Shown here: positions 31,457 through 41,187 of the stretch, one piece after another
Numbering within the stretch: the stretch's first letter is position 1
How the letters are laid out: every line of letters begins with the position of its first letter
Assembly: GCF_900105755.1 (NCBI RefSeq)
Contig: NZ_FNTQ01000001.1
Location: 3,348,001 to 3,412,000 of the forward strand
Source of the DNA: Streptomyces sp. Ag109_O5-10
Lineage (GTDB): Bacteria > Actinomycetota > Actinomycetes > Streptomycetales > Streptomycetaceae
DNA length: 64,000 nt
Direction: 5' to 3'
The notes under the pieces: generated by a model
Database searches by the model: none
What the model was told of the DNA's origin: nothing
Seen by the model: only the letters and a program-made list of their open reading frames with translations
Translations under genes and position numbers: made by a program

Positions 31457-31464
31457 ACGACGCT

Positions 31465-31493
31465 CCCGCACCCGGCGGTGTGCCGGGTGCGGG
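31465..31493 (-). terminator. Terminator of the penicillin-binding protein gene
   Basis: CCCGCACCCGGC (31465-31476) and GCCGGGTGCGGG (31482-31493): perfect 12-bp stem, 5-nt loop, ten bases past the stop. Confidence 0.85.
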
Positions 31494-31502
31494 GGGGCTC
31501 GG

Positions 31503-33920
31503 CTACTGCTCGTCCGCCGGATTCAGCGGATTGTCCGTGATGCCGCCCGTCGGGCTCTGCGACGGGCTCGACGGGGCGCTGGTCGTCGGATCCGGGGACT
31601 TCGTCGGGGTCTGGGACGGCGTCTGGGACGGCGTCTGCGACGGGGACGCGGACTTCGTCGGGGTCTGGGACGGGGTCTGCGAGGGCGTCTCGGACGGGGA
31701 CTCGCTGATGCTCGGGGTGTCCGTCGGCTTGACGGCCGCGCCCAGCTCCGTGTTCAGGTCGAACTTCGCCTTCTTCGTGACGCCGAAGGTGTACGTCGCC
31801 CAGATCTGCGCCGGGTAACCGCCACCGTTGATACGGCCGGTGCCGGGGATCAGGCCGGTGGCGCCGGTGAGGGGGACCTGGTTGTGGGTCTTGGCGTCCT
31901 CGCCGAACAGCCCGACCGAGGTCACCAGGTCGGGCGTGTAACCGGTGAACCAGGCCGACTTGTTGTTGTCGGACGTACCCGTCTTGCCGGCCACCTGCTG
32001 CCCCTTGCGCAGCGGGTTCTGGGCCACCGACACCTTGGCCGTGCCGTCGTCGACCACGCCGGTCAGCACCGACGTCACCTGGTCGGCCGCCTCGGCGCTG
32101 ATCACCTGCTCGCCGATGGGGTCCGGCAGGTCGACCTTGCGCCCGGTCTTCTCCGCAGACGCGAGGATCGTCGGGGTGACCTTCCGGCCGTGGTTGTCGA
32201 GCGTGGCGTACACCGAGGCCATCTCCAGCGGGCTCGCGCCCATGCTGCCCAGGGTCATCGCGGGCACCGCCTGGAGGTTTTCGGTGTCCAGGCCGAGGTC
32301 GTCGGCGGTCTTCAGCACGTTCTTCATGCCGACGTCCACGCCCATCTGCGCGAACACCGAGTTGACGGACTTGTTCATCGCCGTCTGCACGGTGATGTTG
32401 CCGTAGTCCGCGTCGTCCTCGTTCGGCGGGGCGAAGGCGATGTCGCTGCCCTTGACGGGACGGCCGCTGGTGCCGTCGTAGATCGTGTCGGCGTTGATGT
32501 CCTTGCCGTTCTGCGTCTTGGCGTCCTGGTCGAGCGCGGCGGCGAGGATGATCGGCTTGAAGGTGGACGCCGGCTGGTAGTCGGCGCGGGTGGCGTTGTT
32601 CGTGTAGTGCTTGTAGTAGTCGATGCCGCCGTACAGGGCGAGGACCTTGCCGGTCTTGGGGTCGACGGAGACGGCACCGGCCTGGACGTTCTTGTCGACC
32701 TTGCGCTTCTTGCCGTCGAGCTTGCTGGTGAGCTGGCTCTTGACGGCCGCCTCCAGCTTGGCCTGCTTCTTCGGGTCGATGTTCAGGGTGATCGTCCAGC
32801 CCTGGTCGACGACCTGGGCCTCGGCCTGGGACCGGGTGATGTTCTGCGACTTCATCAGCTGGTTCTCCAGCTGGGTGTTGGCCAGGTCGACCAGGTAGCC
32901 CTTCTGGCCCTCCAGACCGGACGCGGGCTTCGGGTCCTTGGGGATCGGGAACTTCATGGCGTCGCGCGCGGACTTGTCCAGCCACTTCTGGCCGACCATG
33001 TTGTCCAGGACGTAGTTCCAGCGGGCCTGCACCAGCTTCTTGCCGACAGGACCCGCCACCGCCCAGTCGTACTGGCTGGGCGCCTGCAGCAGCGCGGCCA
33101 GGTAGGCGCCCTGCTCGACCGAGAGCTTGTCGGCGTCTACGCGGTAGTAGGCCTGGGCGGCGGCCTGTATGCCGTAGGCGCCGCGGCCGTAGTAGCTGGT
33201 GTTGATGTAACCGGCGAGGATGTCGTCCTTGGACTTCTCGCGGTCCACCTTCAGCGAGATGACCAGTTCCTTCAGCTTGCGGGTGACGGTCTGGTCCTGG
33301 TCGAGGTAGTAGTTCTTGACGTACTGCTGGGTGATCGTGGACCCGCCCTGGGTGCCGCGGCCCCGCGCGGTGTTGTAGAGGCCGCGGGCCATGCCCCTGA
33401 GGTCGATGCCGTTGTCCGTGTAGAAGGTCTTGTTCTCCGCGGCGACGAAGGTGTGCTGGACGGCCTTCGGGACCTTGGAGAGGTCGACGATCTCGCGGTT
33501 GACGGTGCCCTTGCGGGCCAGGACCGAGCCGTCGCTGTACTTGTAGACGTTGCTCTGCGTCTGCGCGAGCGCGTTGCCCTCGGGGACGCTCACCATCATG
33601 TACAGCGCGATGAAGGAGCCGATGCCCAGCAGGCAGACGGTGAAGAACGCGCCGAGCATCCTTTTCCAGGTGAACAGTCTGCGTATGCGGCCCCTGGCGG
33701 GCTTGCCCGGCGCACCGGGCCTGCCGGGCGGCTTGGCGGCGGCCCGCCGGCGCTCCGCGCGGGTGGCGCCCTCGGCGGCCGCGGCGGCCGGCGACTCGAC
33801 GGTCGTGCTGGTCCCGCTCTCCGCCCGCGTGTCGGGCGCGGCCTGCTGGGACGTACGGTTCCGGGGCGCGGCGCGGCGGCCGCCACGCTGTCGCGCTCTT
33901 CTCTCGTCCGCTCGTCCCAT
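31503..33920 (-). CDS. Bifunctional class A penicillin-binding protein
   Basis: 805 residues. A basic cytoplasmic N-terminus of ~85 residues precedes one membrane anchor (MLGAFFTVCLLGIGSFIALY). The glycosyltransferase-51 domain has AAENKTFYTDNG and QGGSTITQQYVKN. The transpeptidase has SxxK (ASTFKP), SxN (KSVNS) and KTG (AGKTGTSDNN). It polymerises and cross-links peptidoglycan. The last ~75 residues are a Ser/Pro/Thr/Gln tail with repeated PSQTPSQTPTKS, outside the cell. Divergent from nothing nearby; ends at a strong terminator. Confidence 0.95.
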   Translation of the reverse strand: MGRADERRARQRGGRRAAPRNRTSQQAAPDTRAESGTSTTVESPAAAAAEGATRAERRRAAAKPPGRPGAPGKPARGRIRRLFTWKRMLGAFFTVCLLGIGSFIALYMMVSVPEGNALAQTQSNVYKYSDGSVLARKGTVNREIVDLSKVPKAVQHTFVAAENKTFYTDNGIDLRGMARGLYNTARGRGTQGGSTITQQYVKNYYLDQDQTVTRKLKELVISLKVDREKSKDDILAGYINTSYYGRGAYGIQAAAQAYYRVDADKLSVEQGAYLAALLQAPSQYDWAVAGPVGKKLVQARWNYVLDNMVGQKWLDKSARDAMKFPIPKDPKPASGLEGQKGYLVDLANTQLENQLMKSQNITRSQAEAQVVDQGWTITLNIDPKKQAKLEAAVKSQLTSKLDGKKRKVDKNVQAGAVSVDPKTGKVLALYGGIDYYKHYTNNATRADYQPASTFKPIILAAALDQDAKTQNGKDINADTIYDGTSGRPVKGSDIAFAPPNEDDADYGNITVQTAMNKSVNSVFAQMGVDVGMKNVLKTADDLGLDTENLQAVPAMTLGSMGASPLEMASVYATLDNHGRKVTPTILASAEKTGRKVDLPDPIGEQVISAEAADQVTSVLTGVVDDGTAKVSVAQNPLRKGQQVAGKTGTSDNNKSAWFTGYTPDLVTSVGLFGEDAKTHNQVPLTGATGLIPGTGRINGGGYPAQIWATYTFGVTKKAKFDLNTELGAAVKPTDTPSISESPSETPSQTPSQTPTKSASPSQTPSQTPSQTPTKSPDPTTSAPSSPSQSPTGGITDNPLNPADEQ

Positions 33921-34204
33921 GAGTCCGTCTGCTCCGCTTCGTCTCGGCTGTCACACGTGTGTACGGGTGTCACACAGGTACGTGGCTCAGGTCAGTCCAG
34001 AAAGCTAACACCGCTCTCTATGACAAAGGCCGCACGATCTGTCCTTTTTCGGACGTGACAATCAGCACCCCCACCCAACGGAACCGACGATCGGAGGGCG
34101 CGGAGGGTTGCCCGGAGCTGCCGAGTGATATCACTTCGATAAAGCAATGACGTCCGGGATTGCACGGCCGGCCGGGCTCGTCCGGCCGTGCGCCTCGTGG
34201 GATC

Positions 34205-35146
34205 TCAGCCTGCCAGCGCCGCCTTGAACCCCTGCCGCCAGGACGGATACCGCGGTTCCCAGCCCAGTTCCCGCTTGGCCTTGGCGTTGGAGAAGCCGCG
34301 GCCCTGGGTCATGACGACGACCGCCTGCTCGCCGGCCAGGAGCCGGGCCAGCCACACCGGCACCCGCAGCGGCCGCTTCGCCCCGGCGCACTCGGCCAGG
34401 TACGGCAGCCACTCGGCGGCCGGCGCCGGTTCGTCGTCGACGATGTTGAACACGCCCCGCGCCTTCCGCTCCACCGCGAGGACGGTCGCGCTCGCCGCGT
34501 CGTCGAGGTGGATCCAGCTGCTGTAGCCGGTCGCGCGGCCGACCAGGGGGTACTGGCGCTTGCGGACCAGCTCGACCTGGTCGTCGATGGCGCCGGGCCC
34601 GTAGAAGGCGCCGTAGCGCAGGGCCGCGCCGCCGGCCCGCAGGACCGCCTCCTCCAGGTGGCGCAGCGCGAGCATCCCCCGGTGCGCGGCGGTGCCCGGC
34701 AGCAGGTCCAGCGGGTCCTCCTCCGTCTTCACCCAGCCACCCTCGCGGATGCCGTTCCAGCTGGCGTGGCTCTGTGCGACGACGTGTTTCACGCCGGCCG
34801 CCTCGGCGGCGGCGAGCAGGTGGTCCGTGCCCTCGGTGCGCAGCCGGTTGGTGAGGGCGAACCAGCGGTCGGGATGCTTGATGTCGGGCTTGCCGGCGTG
34901 CGCCATGGAGATCGCGGTCAGCTGATGGACGACGACGTCCGGGCGGGCCGCGGCCACCGCCGCGCCGACCGACGCCGCGTCCAGGCCGTCCATCACGACC
35001 CCCTGCGCGCCCAGTTCCGCCAGGAGCCCGAGCCTGGCCGCGCCGGTCGTGGTGGCCGTCACCTGATGCCCTCGCGCCACCAGCTGCGGTACCAGCCGCC
35101 GCCCCAGAACCCCGCTGCCCCCTGCCACGAACACCCTCACGGCCAT
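34205..35146 (-). CDS. NAD-dependent epimerase/dehydratase family protein
   Basis: 313 residues. AGGAAGG precedes the ATG at 35146. The Rossmann motif is VFVAGGSGVLGRRL at the N-terminus; YGAFYGPGA contains the family's active-site tyrosine region; SWIHLDDAA is the usual substrate-domain block. An extended-SDR enzyme acting on a sugar nucleotide or similar; substrate unknown. Divergent from the PadR operon. Confidence 0.88.
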   Translation of the reverse strand: MAVRVFVAGGSGVLGRRLVPQLVARGHQVTATTTGAARLGLLAELGAQGVVMDGLDAASVGAAVAAARPDVVVHQLTAISMAHAGKPDIKHPDRWFALTNRLRTEGTDHLLAAAEAAGVKHVVAQSHASWNGIREGGWVKTEEDPLDLLPGTAAHRGMLALRHLEEAVLRAGGAALRYGAFYGPGAIDDQVELVRKRQYPLVGRATGYSSWIHLDDAASATVLAVERKARGVFNIVDDEPAPAAEWLPYLAECAGAKRPLRVPVWLARLLAGEQAVVVMTQGRGFSNAKAKRELGWEPRYPSWRQGFKAALAG

Positions 35147-35302
35147 CACCTTCCTGATCCGACCCGATGCGACCCGATCCGACTCGACGCGGGAGACCCG
35201 CTGCCGGACCGGAGACGAGACGGGCACCGCCGCTGTGACACCGCGCTGTCGCAGAACCGTGACAATCGACCCTCACCTGCGGCTCCGTACAGCGGGCCAT
35301 GA

Positions 35303-35347
35303 TCTACACACAGCGCGTATACACGCGACGTATACACCATGTGTAGA
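35303..35347. promoter_or_regulatory. Candidate PadR operator
   Basis: An 8-bp perfect inverted repeat TCTACACA (35303-35310) / TGTGTAGA (35340-35347) encloses two copies of CGTATACAC (35316-35324 and 35329-35337, 13 bases apart). It ends ten bases before the PadR ATG, the usual place for autorepression, and could also affect the divergent epimerase. Confidence 0.6.
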
Positions 35348-35356
35348 GTCCTCCCC

Positions 35357-35881
35357 ATGTCCATCGGTCACACCCTCCTGGGGCTCCTGGAGTCCGGCCC
35401 GCGCCACGGTTACGACCTCAAGCGGGCCTTCGACGAGAAGTTCGGTCACGACCGGCCGCTCCACTACGGCCAGGTCTATTCGACGATGTCCCGGCTGCTG
35501 AAGAACGGGCTCGTGGAAGTCGACGGCATCGAGGCCGGCGGCGGACCCGAGCGCAAGCGGTACGCCATCACCGACGCCGGGGTCACCGACGTCGAGCAGT
35601 GGCTGGCGACCCCCGAGAAGCCGGCGGAGTACCTCCAGTCGACCCTCTACACCAAGGTCGTGCTCGCGCTGCTGACGCACCGGAACGCCGGCGACATCCT
35701 CGACAGCCAGCGCTCCGAGCACCTGCGCAGCATGCGCATCCTCACCGACCGCAAGCGCCACGGCGACCTCGCGGACCAGCTCGTCTGCGACCACGCCCTG
35801 TTCCACCTGGAGGCCGACCTGCGCTGGCTGGAACTGACCGCGGCCCGGCTCGACAAGCTCCGTGCGGAGGTGACCAGGTGA
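35357..35881 (+). CDS. PadR-family transcriptional regulator
   Basis: 174 residues. Winged-helix N-terminus typical of PadR (GHTLLGLLESGPRHGYDLKR, HYGQVYSTMSRLLKNGLV) and a C-terminal dimerisation helical domain (AC-type, LEADLRWLELTAARLDKL). The start MSIGHT was chosen over an in-frame ATG six codons upstream. It overlaps the ABC ATPase gene (GTGA), so it very likely controls this exporter in response to a ligand. Confidence 0.93.
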   Translation: MSIGHTLLGLLESGPRHGYDLKRAFDEKFGHDRPLHYGQVYSTMSRLLKNGLVEVDGIEAGGGPERKRYAITDAGVTDVEQWLATPEKPAEYLQSTLYTKVVLALLTHRNAGDILDSQRSEHLRSMRILTDRKRHGDLADQLVCDHALFHLEADLRWLELTAARLDKLRAEVTR

Positions 35882-36567
35882 ACGCCCCCGCCGGTTCGCT
35901 GCTCGCGGCCGAGAACCTCCACAAGGCCTACGGCCCGACCGTCGCCCTCGACGGGGCCGAGTTCTCCATACACCCGGGCGAGGTCGTCGCCGTGATGGGG
36001 CCGTCCGGCTCCGGCAAGTCGACGCTGCTGCACTGCCTCGCCGGGATCGTGCCGCCCGACTCCGGGTCGATCATGTACGCGGGCCGCGAGATGGCCACCA
36101 TGAACGACACCGAACGCAGCGCGCTGCGGCGCAGCGAGTTCGGGTTCGTCTTCCAGTTCGGCCAGCTGGTGCCCGAGCTGACCTGCGTGGAGAACGTCGC
36201 GCTGCCGCTGCGGCTGAACGGCACCTCCCGCAAGGAGGCCGAGCGGGCCGCGCTGGGCTGGATGGAGAAGCTGGAGGTCGACGACCTCGCGAAGAAGCGT
36301 CCCGGCGAGGTCTCCGGCGGTCAGGGGCAGCGGGTCGCGGTGGCCCGCTCGCTGGTGACCGGTCCCCGGGTGCTGTTCGCTGACGAGCCGACCGGCGCGC
36401 TCGACTCGCTCAACGGCGAGCGGGTGATGGAGCTGCTGACGGACGCCGCCCGCTCCACCAACGCGGCCGTCGTCCTCGTCACGCACGAGGCTCGGGTGGC
36501 CGCCTACTCCGACCGCGAGATCGTCGTACGGGACGGGAAGTCCCGGGACATGGAGCGGGCGGTATGA
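35878..36567 (+). CDS. ABC transporter ATP-binding protein (MacB/LolD type)
   Basis: 229 residues. Walker A GPSGSGKST, Q-loop FQFGQLVPELT, signature VSGGQGQR, Walker B VLFADEPTGALD, H-loop VTHE. This subfamily drives FtsX-type permeases in export or lipoprotein/peptide extraction. GTG start coupled to padR and a four-base overlap with the permease. Confidence 0.95.
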   Translation: MNAPAGSLLAAENLHKAYGPTVALDGAEFSIHPGEVVAVMGPSGSGKSTLLHCLAGIVPPDSGSIMYAGREMATMNDTERSALRRSEFGFVFQFGQLVPELTCVENVALPLRLNGTSRKEAERAALGWMEKLEVDDLAKKRPGEVSGGQGQRVAVARSLVTGPRVLFADEPTGALDSLNGERVMELLTDAARSTNAAVVLVTHEARVAAYSDREIVVRDGKSRDMERAV

Positions 36568-38912
36568 ACGTCAGGCAGTGGTCCAGGGATCTGGCCATGG
36601 GGGTCCGGTTCGCCTTCGGGGGCGGCCGCGAGGGCTGGTTCCGGGCCGCGATGACGGCGGTGGGCGTGGGCCTGGGGGTGGCGCTGCTGCTGCTCACCAC
36701 GGCCGTCCCGAACGCGCTGGCCGTACGCCACCAGCGCGACGTGGCACGGGCGGACTACACATACGTCTTCGGCCACCCCTTGAAGGCCGGCGAGAAGACG
36801 TTCGTCATCGCGGACATCGAGACTCCCTACCGCGGCGCCGACATCCGCGGCCGGATGATCCAGCGGGAGGGCGCGAAGGCGCCGGTGCCGCCCGGACTCA
36901 CCGAGTACCCGGCGCCCGGCGAGATGGCCGTCTCGCCCGCGCTGAAGCGGCTGCTCGACTCCGCGGACGGAGCGCTCCTGCGGGCCCGGCTGCCGTACCG
37001 GATCAGCGCCACCATCGCGGAGAGCGGACTGACCGGCTCGCAGGAACTCGCCTACTACGCGGGCTCCGCCGACCTCGCGGCCCACATCCACCCGCCGGAC
37101 GTGGCCCGGATCGACCACTTCGGCAGCCCCCGGTCCCCGGACGCGGAGAGCGACCCGGTCCTCACGCTGCTCGTCCTCGTGGTCTTCGTGATCCTGCTGA
37201 TGCCGGTCGCCGTGTTCGTCGCGGCCGCCGTCCGCTTCGGCGGCGAGCGCCGCGACCGTCGCCTGGCCGCGCTGCGGCTGGTCGGCTCCGACGGCCGGAT
37301 GGTCCGGCGGATCGCGGCCGGCGAGGCGATGGCGGGCGCTCTGCTCGGACTCGTCCTCGGCCTCGGCTTCTTCCTGGTCGGCCGTCAGCTCGCGGGCAAC
37401 GCCGAGGTGTTCGGCACCAGCGTGTTCCCGAGCTATCTCAACCCCTCCCCCGTGCTGGCCGCGCTGGTGGCGGTCCTGGTCCCGGCGGCGGCCGTGCTGG
37501 TGACCCTGTTCACCCTGCGCGGGGTGATCATCGAGCCGCTCGGCGTGGTGCGCACGGCGAAGCCCACCCGCCGCCGGCTGTGGTGGCGGCTGCTCCTCCC
37601 GGTGGCCGGCCTGGCGGCGCTCTACCCGATGATCGGACAGGGCCGCGGCGGTGGCGACTTCAACCAGTACCTGGTGACCGGCGGCGTCCTGCTCCTCCTG
37701 GTCGGCATCACGGCGCTGCTGCCGTGGGTCGTGGAGACGGTCGTCGGCCGGCTCGGCCGGGGCGCGGTGGCCTGGCAACTGGCCGTCCGGCGACTGCAGC
37801 TGAGCAGCGGTACGGCGGCCCGCATGGTCAACGGCATCGCGGTGGCGGTGGCCGGTGCGATCGCGCTCCAGATGGTCTTCGCCGGTGTCGAGGCCGACTA
37901 CACCAAGCAGACCACCAACGACCTCGACCGCGCACAGATGTCGGTCCAGGTGCCGAACGGCGTCCCGGTGCCCGAGGTGGCCCGGGCCATGACGGCCACC
38001 AAGGGTGTACGGAAGGTGGTCTCGATCGCCGACGGCCAGGTCGGCGACCGGAAGAAGGACCCGAGCCAAACGGGCCAGGTGAGCGTGGGCAGTTGCGCCT
38101 CGCTGCGAGAGGTCGCGACCCTGCCGTCCTGCCACGACGGCGACGCCTTCGTGGTGCAGGGGTCCGACAGCGACTCCGAGACGACGAAGCTGCTGGCGGC
38201 CGGCGAGAAGCACGGCCGGACGCTGTACCTCGACCCCTCCTACTCCGGCGACACCGAAGGCTCCCCGAGCCGCTGGACGGTGCCGGCGAGGCTGAAGCAG
38301 GCCGAGACCCGAGAGGACCCCACCGGCTACAAGCGCGGTGGATTCCTGCTCACCCCGGGCGCGCTGCCGCAGGGCGCCAGTACGGCGGTGCAGGGCGTCG
38401 TCTATCTGTCCATCGACTCCGCGGTCCGCGACGCCCACGAGTACGTGATCAACACGGCGGTCCGGATCGACCCGCTGATGCACGCGGAGACGCTGACCTC
38501 GATCGAGCGGAACGGCCAGTTCGAGTCCATCCGCACCGGGCTGCTCGTAGGCGCGGCCGCCGTACTGGCGCTGATCGGTGCGAGCCTGCTGGTCAGTCAG
38601 CTGGAGCAGCTGCGCGAGCGCAAGAAGCTGCTGTCGGCCCTGGTCGCCTTCGGCACCCGGCGCCGCACGCTGAGCCTGTCGGTGCTGTGGCAGACGGCGA
38701 TCCCGGTCGGGCTCGGCCTGCTGCTGGCCGGTGTGGTGGGGCTGGCGCTCGGCACGGTGCTGCTGAAGATGGTCGGCTCCACGGTGCGCGTGGACTGGCC
38801 GGGTGTGCTGGCGATGACCGGCTTCGGTGCGGCGGTCGTCCTCGCGGTGACCCTGCTCAGCCTGCCGCCGCTGGTGCGGCTGATGCGCCCGGACGGCCTG
38901 CGCACCGAGTAG
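36564..38912 (+). CDS. FtsX-like ABC transporter permease
   Basis: 782 residues, double-length FtsX permease. One membrane segment near residue 35, a large extracytoplasmic loop, then two blocks of membrane segments around residues 200-400 and a final block of three at ~650-775 (LLVGAAAVLALIGASLLVS, GLGLLLAGVVGLALGTVLL). With the preceding ATPase it forms a PadR-controlled exporter, possibly for an antibiotic or peptide. Ends 6 bases before the convergent oxyR stop. Confidence 0.93.
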   Translation: MNVRQWSRDLAMGVRFAFGGGREGWFRAAMTAVGVGLGVALLLLTTAVPNALAVRHQRDVARADYTYVFGHPLKAGEKTFVIADIETPYRGADIRGRMIQREGAKAPVPPGLTEYPAPGEMAVSPALKRLLDSADGALLRARLPYRISATIAESGLTGSQELAYYAGSADLAAHIHPPDVARIDHFGSPRSPDAESDPVLTLLVLVVFVILLMPVAVFVAAAVRFGGERRDRRLAALRLVGSDGRMVRRIAAGEAMAGALLGLVLGLGFFLVGRQLAGNAEVFGTSVFPSYLNPSPVLAALVAVLVPAAAVLVTLFTLRGVIIEPLGVVRTAKPTRRRLWWRLLLPVAGLAALYPMIGQGRGGGDFNQYLVTGGVLLLLVGITALLPWVVETVVGRLGRGAVAWQLAVRRLQLSSGTAARMVNGIAVAVAGAIALQMVFAGVEADYTKQTTNDLDRAQMSVQVPNGVPVPEVARAMTATKGVRKVVSIADGQVGDRKKDPSQTGQVSVGSCASLREVATLPSCHDGDAFVVQGSDSDSETTKLLAAGEKHGRTLYLDPSYSGDTEGSPSRWTVPARLKQAETREDPTGYKRGGFLLTPGALPQGASTAVQGVVYLSIDSAVRDAHEYVINTAVRIDPLMHAETLTSIERNGQFESIRTGLLVGAAAVLALIGASLLVSQLEQLRERKKLLSALVAFGTRRRTLSLSVLWQTAIPVGLGLLLAGVVGLALGTVLLKMVGSTVRVDWPGVLAMTGFGAAVVLAVTLLSLPPLVRLMRPDGLRTE

Positions 38913-38918
38913 CCGCTG

Positions 38919-39911
38919 TCAGCAGCCGGCGCCGAGGACCCGGACGGGCAGCGGCCGCAGTGCCTCGCGCAACGCGGCCGCCAGCTCCCGGTACTCGGCG
39001 CCGCGCGCTGCCCCGGCACGCGCCGCGAGGGCGATCCGGCGGCTCGGCGCGGGCTCCGCGAAGGAGCCGGTGCGAAGCTGGTCGCTGCGGCTGGTCTCGA
39101 CCCTGACGGCGGTGTGCGGCAGCAGGGTGCAGCCGAGACCGCCGGCGACCAGCTGGACGAGGGTGGCGAGCCCGGCGGCCGTGGTGGTCACCGCGACGTC
39201 CTCGCGGCCCGCCTCCCGGCAGATGTCCAGGGCCTGGTCGCGCAGGCAGTGCCCCTCGTCAAGGAGCAGCAGGTTCAGCTCCTTGAGCGCCTCGCGGGCG
39301 ATGCCGGTACGGCCGCCGAGCGGATGCCCGAGGGGCGTGACGAGCACGAAGTCCTCGTCGAACAGCGGAAGTTCGACGATCCCGGAGATGCCGAGCGGGA
39401 CCGCGAGCAGCAGCAGGTCGAGCCGGCCGGCGGCGAGCCCGTCCAGGAGGCTGGCGGTCTGCTCCTCGTGGACCTGGAGGTCGAGGTCCGGATAGCGGTC
39501 GTGGACCAGTGCGAGGACGGTCGGCAGCAGATACGGCGCGACGGTGGGGATCACCCCGAGCCGCAGCGCGCCGGTGAACGGCGCCCGCACCGCCTCCGCC
39601 TCCGCCAGCAGCGCCTGCACGCCGTCCAGCACCTCCCTCGCCCGTACGGCGAGCCGCGCGCCGGCCGGCGACAGCAGCACCTTACGGGTGGTCCGTTCGA
39701 GCAGCGTGACGCCGAGGGTCTCCTCGAGGGCCGCGACGGCCCCCGAGAGCGCGGGCTGGCTCATGCCTATCGCGGCCGCCGCGTCCCGGAAGTGCAGGTG
39801 CTCGGCGACGGCGGCGAAGGCGCGCAGCTGCGCGAGACTGGGCTGCCGCCGCCTGCCGCCGGCCCCGCCTCCGCCCCCGGTACCGTTCCCCAGGGAATTA
39901 CCCACAGCCAC
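38919..39911 (-). CDS. oxyR: LysR-family peroxide sensor OxyR
   Basis: 330 residues from the GTG at 39911, with GGAGG nine bases upstream. The LysR HTH (LAQLRAFAAVAEHLHFRDAA) follows a Gly/Arg-rich N-terminus. The redox cysteines are C222 and C231 in EGHCLRDQALDICRE, the same nine-residue spacing as E. coli C199/C208. Peroxide forms the disulfide and activates ahpC. Divergent from ahpC-ahpD. Confidence 0.95.
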   Translation of the reverse strand: MAVGNSLGNGTGGGGGAGGRRRQPSLAQLRAFAAVAEHLHFRDAAAAIGMSQPALSGAVAALEETLGVTLLERTTRKVLLSPAGARLAVRAREVLDGVQALLAEAEAVRAPFTGALRLGVIPTVAPYLLPTVLALVHDRYPDLDLQVHEEQTASLLDGLAAGRLDLLLLAVPLGISGIVELPLFDEDFVLVTPLGHPLGGRTGIAREALKELNLLLLDEGHCLRDQALDICREAGREDVAVTTTAAGLATLVQLVAGGLGCTLLPHTAVRVETSRSDQLRTGSFAEPAPSRRIALAARAGAARGAEYRELAAALREALRPLPVRVLGAGC

Positions 39912-39913
39912 TG

Positions 39914-39950
39914 ATAGCCACCTCCGATCAACCCGACCGAGTGTAGCTAT
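39914..39950. promoter_or_regulatory. Candidate OxyR site between oxyR and ahpC
   Basis: ATAGC (39914-39918) and GCTAT (39946-39950) form an imperfect dyad in the 136-base divergent region that must hold both promoters. Assignment rests on position more than on a strong consensus. Confidence 0.35.
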
Positions 39951-40047
39951 TTCAGGAATCAATGCACCTTGTGCCACGATCGGCGGCGTCCAACCCATCG
40001 GAGCCGGCCCCGCGATCCGGGGTGGCTCCGCGCTGCAAGGAGAGCGT

Positions 40048-40599
40048 GTGCTCACTGTCGGTGACAAGTTCCCCGAGTTCGAACTGACCGCCTGCGTCTC
40101 GCTGGAGAAGGGCAAGGAGTTCGAGACGATCACCCACAAGACCTACCAGGGTTGGAAGGTGGTCTTCGCGTGGCCCAAGGACTTCACCTTCGTGTGCCCC
40201 ACCGAGATCGCCGCGTTCGGCAAGCTGAACGAGGAGTTCGCCGACCGCGACGCGCAGATCCTCGGTTTCTCCGGTGACTCCGAGTTCGTCCACCACGCCT
40301 GGCGCAAGGACCACGACGACCTGCGCGAGCTGCCGTTCCCGATGATGGCCGACTCGAAGCACGAGCTGATGCGCGACCTCGGCATCGAGGGCGAGGACGG
40401 CTTCGCCAAGCGCGCGGTGTTCATCGTCGACCAGAACGACGAGATCCAGTTCTCCATGGTGACCGCGGGCTCGGTGGGCCGTAACCCCAAGGAGGTCCTG
40501 CGGGTCCTCGACGCGCTCCAGACGGACGAGCTCTGCCCGTGCAACTGGAGCAAGGGCGAGGACACCCTCGACCCGGTCGCGCTCCTCGCGGGTGAGTGA
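40048..40599 (+). CDS. ahpC: Alkyl hydroperoxide reductase AhpC (peroxiredoxin)
   Basis: 183 residues. The peroxidatic cysteine is C50 in FTFVCPTEI; the resolving cysteine lies in ELCPCNW (C163 or C165). Reduces hydrogen peroxide and organic peroxides. AAGGAGAG precedes the GTG. Followed three bases later by ahpD, its reductase in actinobacteria. Confidence 0.97.
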   Translation: MLTVGDKFPEFELTACVSLEKGKEFETITHKTYQGWKVVFAWPKDFTFVCPTEIAAFGKLNEEFADRDAQILGFSGDSEFVHHAWRKDHDDLRELPFPMMADSKHELMRDLGIEGEDGFAKRAVFIVDQNDEIQFSMVTAGSVGRNPKEVLRVLDALQTDELCPCNWSKGEDTLDPVALLAGE

Positions 40600-40602
40600 C
40601 CC

Positions 40603-41142
40603 GTGTCCCTCGACAACCTCAAGTCCCGTGTCCCTGACTACGCCAAGGACCTGAAGCTCAACCTGGGGTCGGTCATCGGCAACTCGGAGCTGCCGGCCCA
40701 GCAGCTGTGGGGCACGGTCCTGGCGACCGCCATCGCCGCCCGTTCCCCGATCGTGCTGCGCGAGCTGGCGCCGGAGGCGAGGGCGAACCTCACGCCCGAG
40801 GCGTACACGGCGGCCAAGGCCGCGGCCGCGGTGATGGCGATGAACAACGTCTTCTACCGCACCCGCCACCTGCTCTCCGACCACGAGTACGGCACCCTGC
40901 GCGCGGGGCTGCGGATGAACGTCATCGGCAACCCCGGCGTCGACAAGGTCGACTTCGAGCTGTGGTCGTTCGCGGTGTCCGCGGTCAACGGCTGCGGGAT
41001 GTGCCTGGACTCCCACGAGCAGGTGCTGCGCAAGGCCGGGGTCGGCCGTGAGGTGATCCAGGAGGCGTTCAAGATCGCTTCGGTGGTCCAGGCGGTTGGC
41101 TCCACCCTGGAAGCCGAAGCCGTGCTGGCCGAGTTCGAGTAG
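40603..41142 (+). CDS. ahpD: Alkyl hydroperoxidase AhpD
   Basis: 179 residues. Redox motif C131-x-x-C134 with H138 in [14 protein letters not shown]. AhpD takes electrons from dihydrolipoamide and reduces AhpC. GTG start; cotranscribed with ahpC. Confidence 0.97.
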   Translation: MSLDNLKSRVPDYAKDLKLNLGSVIGNSELPAQQLWGTVLATAIAARSPIVLRELAPEARANLTPEAYTAAKAAAAVMAMNNVFYRTRHLLSDHEYGTLRAGLRMNVIGNPGVDKVDFELWSFAVSAVNGCGMCLDSHEQVLRKAGVGREVIQEAFKIASVVQAVGSTLEAEAVLAEFE

Positions 41143-41158
41143 GCGGCGTCGCCCTGTG

Positions 41159-41187
41159 GACCCCGCTCACCTCTTGTGGGCGGGGTC
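41159..41187 (+). terminator. Hairpin terminator after ahpD
   Basis: GACCCCGC (41159-41166) and GCGGGGTC (41180-41187), overlapping the 3' end of the convergent permease gene. Confidence 0.6.
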
